Of a stretch of 6,361 nucleotides of DNA, positions 6,072-6,361 are shown one piece after another. The notes under the pieces were generated by a model that worked only from the letters and a program-made list of their open reading frames with translations, had not been told where the DNA came from and searched no databases. Source of the DNA: DASPFV01 sp035620975 (GTDB lineage: Bacteria; Acidobacteriota; Vicinamibacteria; Vicinamibacterales; 2-12-FULL-66-21). Positions within the stretch are counted from its first letter, which is position 1; the number at the start of each line of letters is the position of its first letter. Both the position numbers and the translations under genes were made by a program. The stretch lies in contig DASPFV010000262.1 of the NCBI GenBank assembly GCA_035620975.1, positions 1-6,361 on the forward strand, written 5' to 3'.

Positions 6072-6234
6072 CAGGCGGAGCGGCCGGGGATGGCAGCCAC
6101 TCGCTTGCCCCTTGAAGACCTTTGAATCGTGACGTTTCTGGTTCGGGAGGTCCACGGGCGGCAGGGAACACGCTTTGCCTTCTCCGGGAGAGCCACCTTT
6201 ATCGGCCTTACTGCTACGCCCGGAAGGGGACACT

Positions 6235-6361
6235 ATGAAATCCGATACGCACGACCACACGGAGTCGCTTCTCTCCGGGCCCGAGCTCGATCCGGCTGAG
6301 ATACCGGGGGGCGTCGATCGGCGCGCGTTCATGATGCGAAGCGCCGTCATCGGCGCCGCCG
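6235..6361 (+). CDS. N-terminus of a twin-arginine (Tat) exported protein (partial)
   Basis: ATG at 6235 is preceded by a good ribosome binding site, GGAAGGGGA at 6222-6230. Forty-two codons are present before the window ends. The peptide has a long acidic leader (MKSDTHDHTESLLSGPELD) followed by GGVDRRAFMMRSAVIGAA. The D-RR-A-F-M-M core fits the twin-arginine motif, with Arg29 and Arg30 as the pair, and the start of a hydrophobic segment follows. This suggests a protein folded, often with a cofactor, before export. About 28 residues before the RR pair is longer than usual. From memory, a similar leader occurs on Tat-marked L-serine ammonia-lyase-like proteins of Acidobacteriota, but no part of the mature domain is visible, so I do not assign a function. 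Confidence 0.75.
   Translation, partial: MKSDTHDHTESLLSGPELDPAEIPGGVDRRAFMMRSAVIGAA

Larger units (their letters stand above)
5923..6234. other. Intergenic region with repeats and the leader of the next gene
   Basis: These 312 nt hold the GGTTC tract, the second copy of the 16-base hairpin element, and about 160 nt of leader for the twin-arginine gene. No gene is supported here. A weak promoter candidate is TTGCCT (6175-6180) with CTTTAT (6197-6202) 16 nt downstream. It matches the sigma-70 consensus poorly and I do not call it as a feature. No clear terminator for the porin gene is seen, apart from the hairpin at 6045-6059. Confidence 0.6.

Noticed and set aside
3284..6194. 12-base match TCCGGGAGAGCC at 3284-3295 and 6183-6194
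   Set aside because: A 12-mer repeated once in 6 kb of GC-rich DNA is expected by chance. The first copy is the ribosome binding site region of the lipoprotein gene.
5831..6350. Minus-strand open frames across the GGTTC tract, giving EPGT/NQEP-type repeats
   Set aside because: The peptide repeats are simply the translation of the heptad DNA repeat. No start signal or domain supports a real gene.

Overview
The window is GC-rich (about two thirds G+C by eye). It uses GTG as well as ATG starts with purine-rich ribosome binding sites, and nearly every gene encodes an exported or envelope protein. The protein families, together with an intergenic tract of GGTTC-type heptads, suggest a soil or sediment bacterium, most likely Acidobacteriota (Vicinamibacteria-like). 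That placement is inferred from memory of such genomes; no marker gene is present.

Layout. (1) Positions 1-84, minus strand: the first 28 codons of an exported protein that resembles the start of the DUF4136 family. (2) Positions 85-467: a divergent intergenic region with several hairpins. One contains a 16-base element that recurs at the other end of the window. (3) Positions 468-4442, plus strand: four closely spaced genes. They are a cytosolic SpoIIAA-like (STAS-fold) protein; a 792-residue secreted repeat protein whose GTG start overlaps the previous stop by 4 nt; a lipocalin-like lipoprotein (gap 46 nt); and a small secreted protein of unknown function (gap 33 nt). (4) A strong stem-loop at 4454-4488, then a gene for a 476-residue outer-membrane beta-barrel of the alginate-export type (4492-5922). 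(5) Positions 5923-6234: a GGTTC heptad repeat, the second copy of the 16-base element, and the leader of the next gene. (6) Positions 6235-6361: the start of a gene with a twin-arginine signal.

The genes from 468 to 4442 look like one transcription unit, and the porin may be its last gene or may have its own promoter. The set reads as a cell-envelope module: one cytosolic small protein, one very large surface or periplasmic protein, one lipoprotein, one small periplasmic protein and one outer-membrane channel. Their joint function is unknown. No polysaccharide synthase, transporter or regulator is visible, so a role in polymer export is only a possibility.

The most notable item is the 792-residue protein. 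It has three divergent repeats of about 100 residues, then an acidic cluster, an aromatic/glycine segment and three 26-residue YNPxTGxY repeats. I see no CRISPR array, tRNA, rRNA or transposase, and no defence or secretion system that could be called a new system with confidence.
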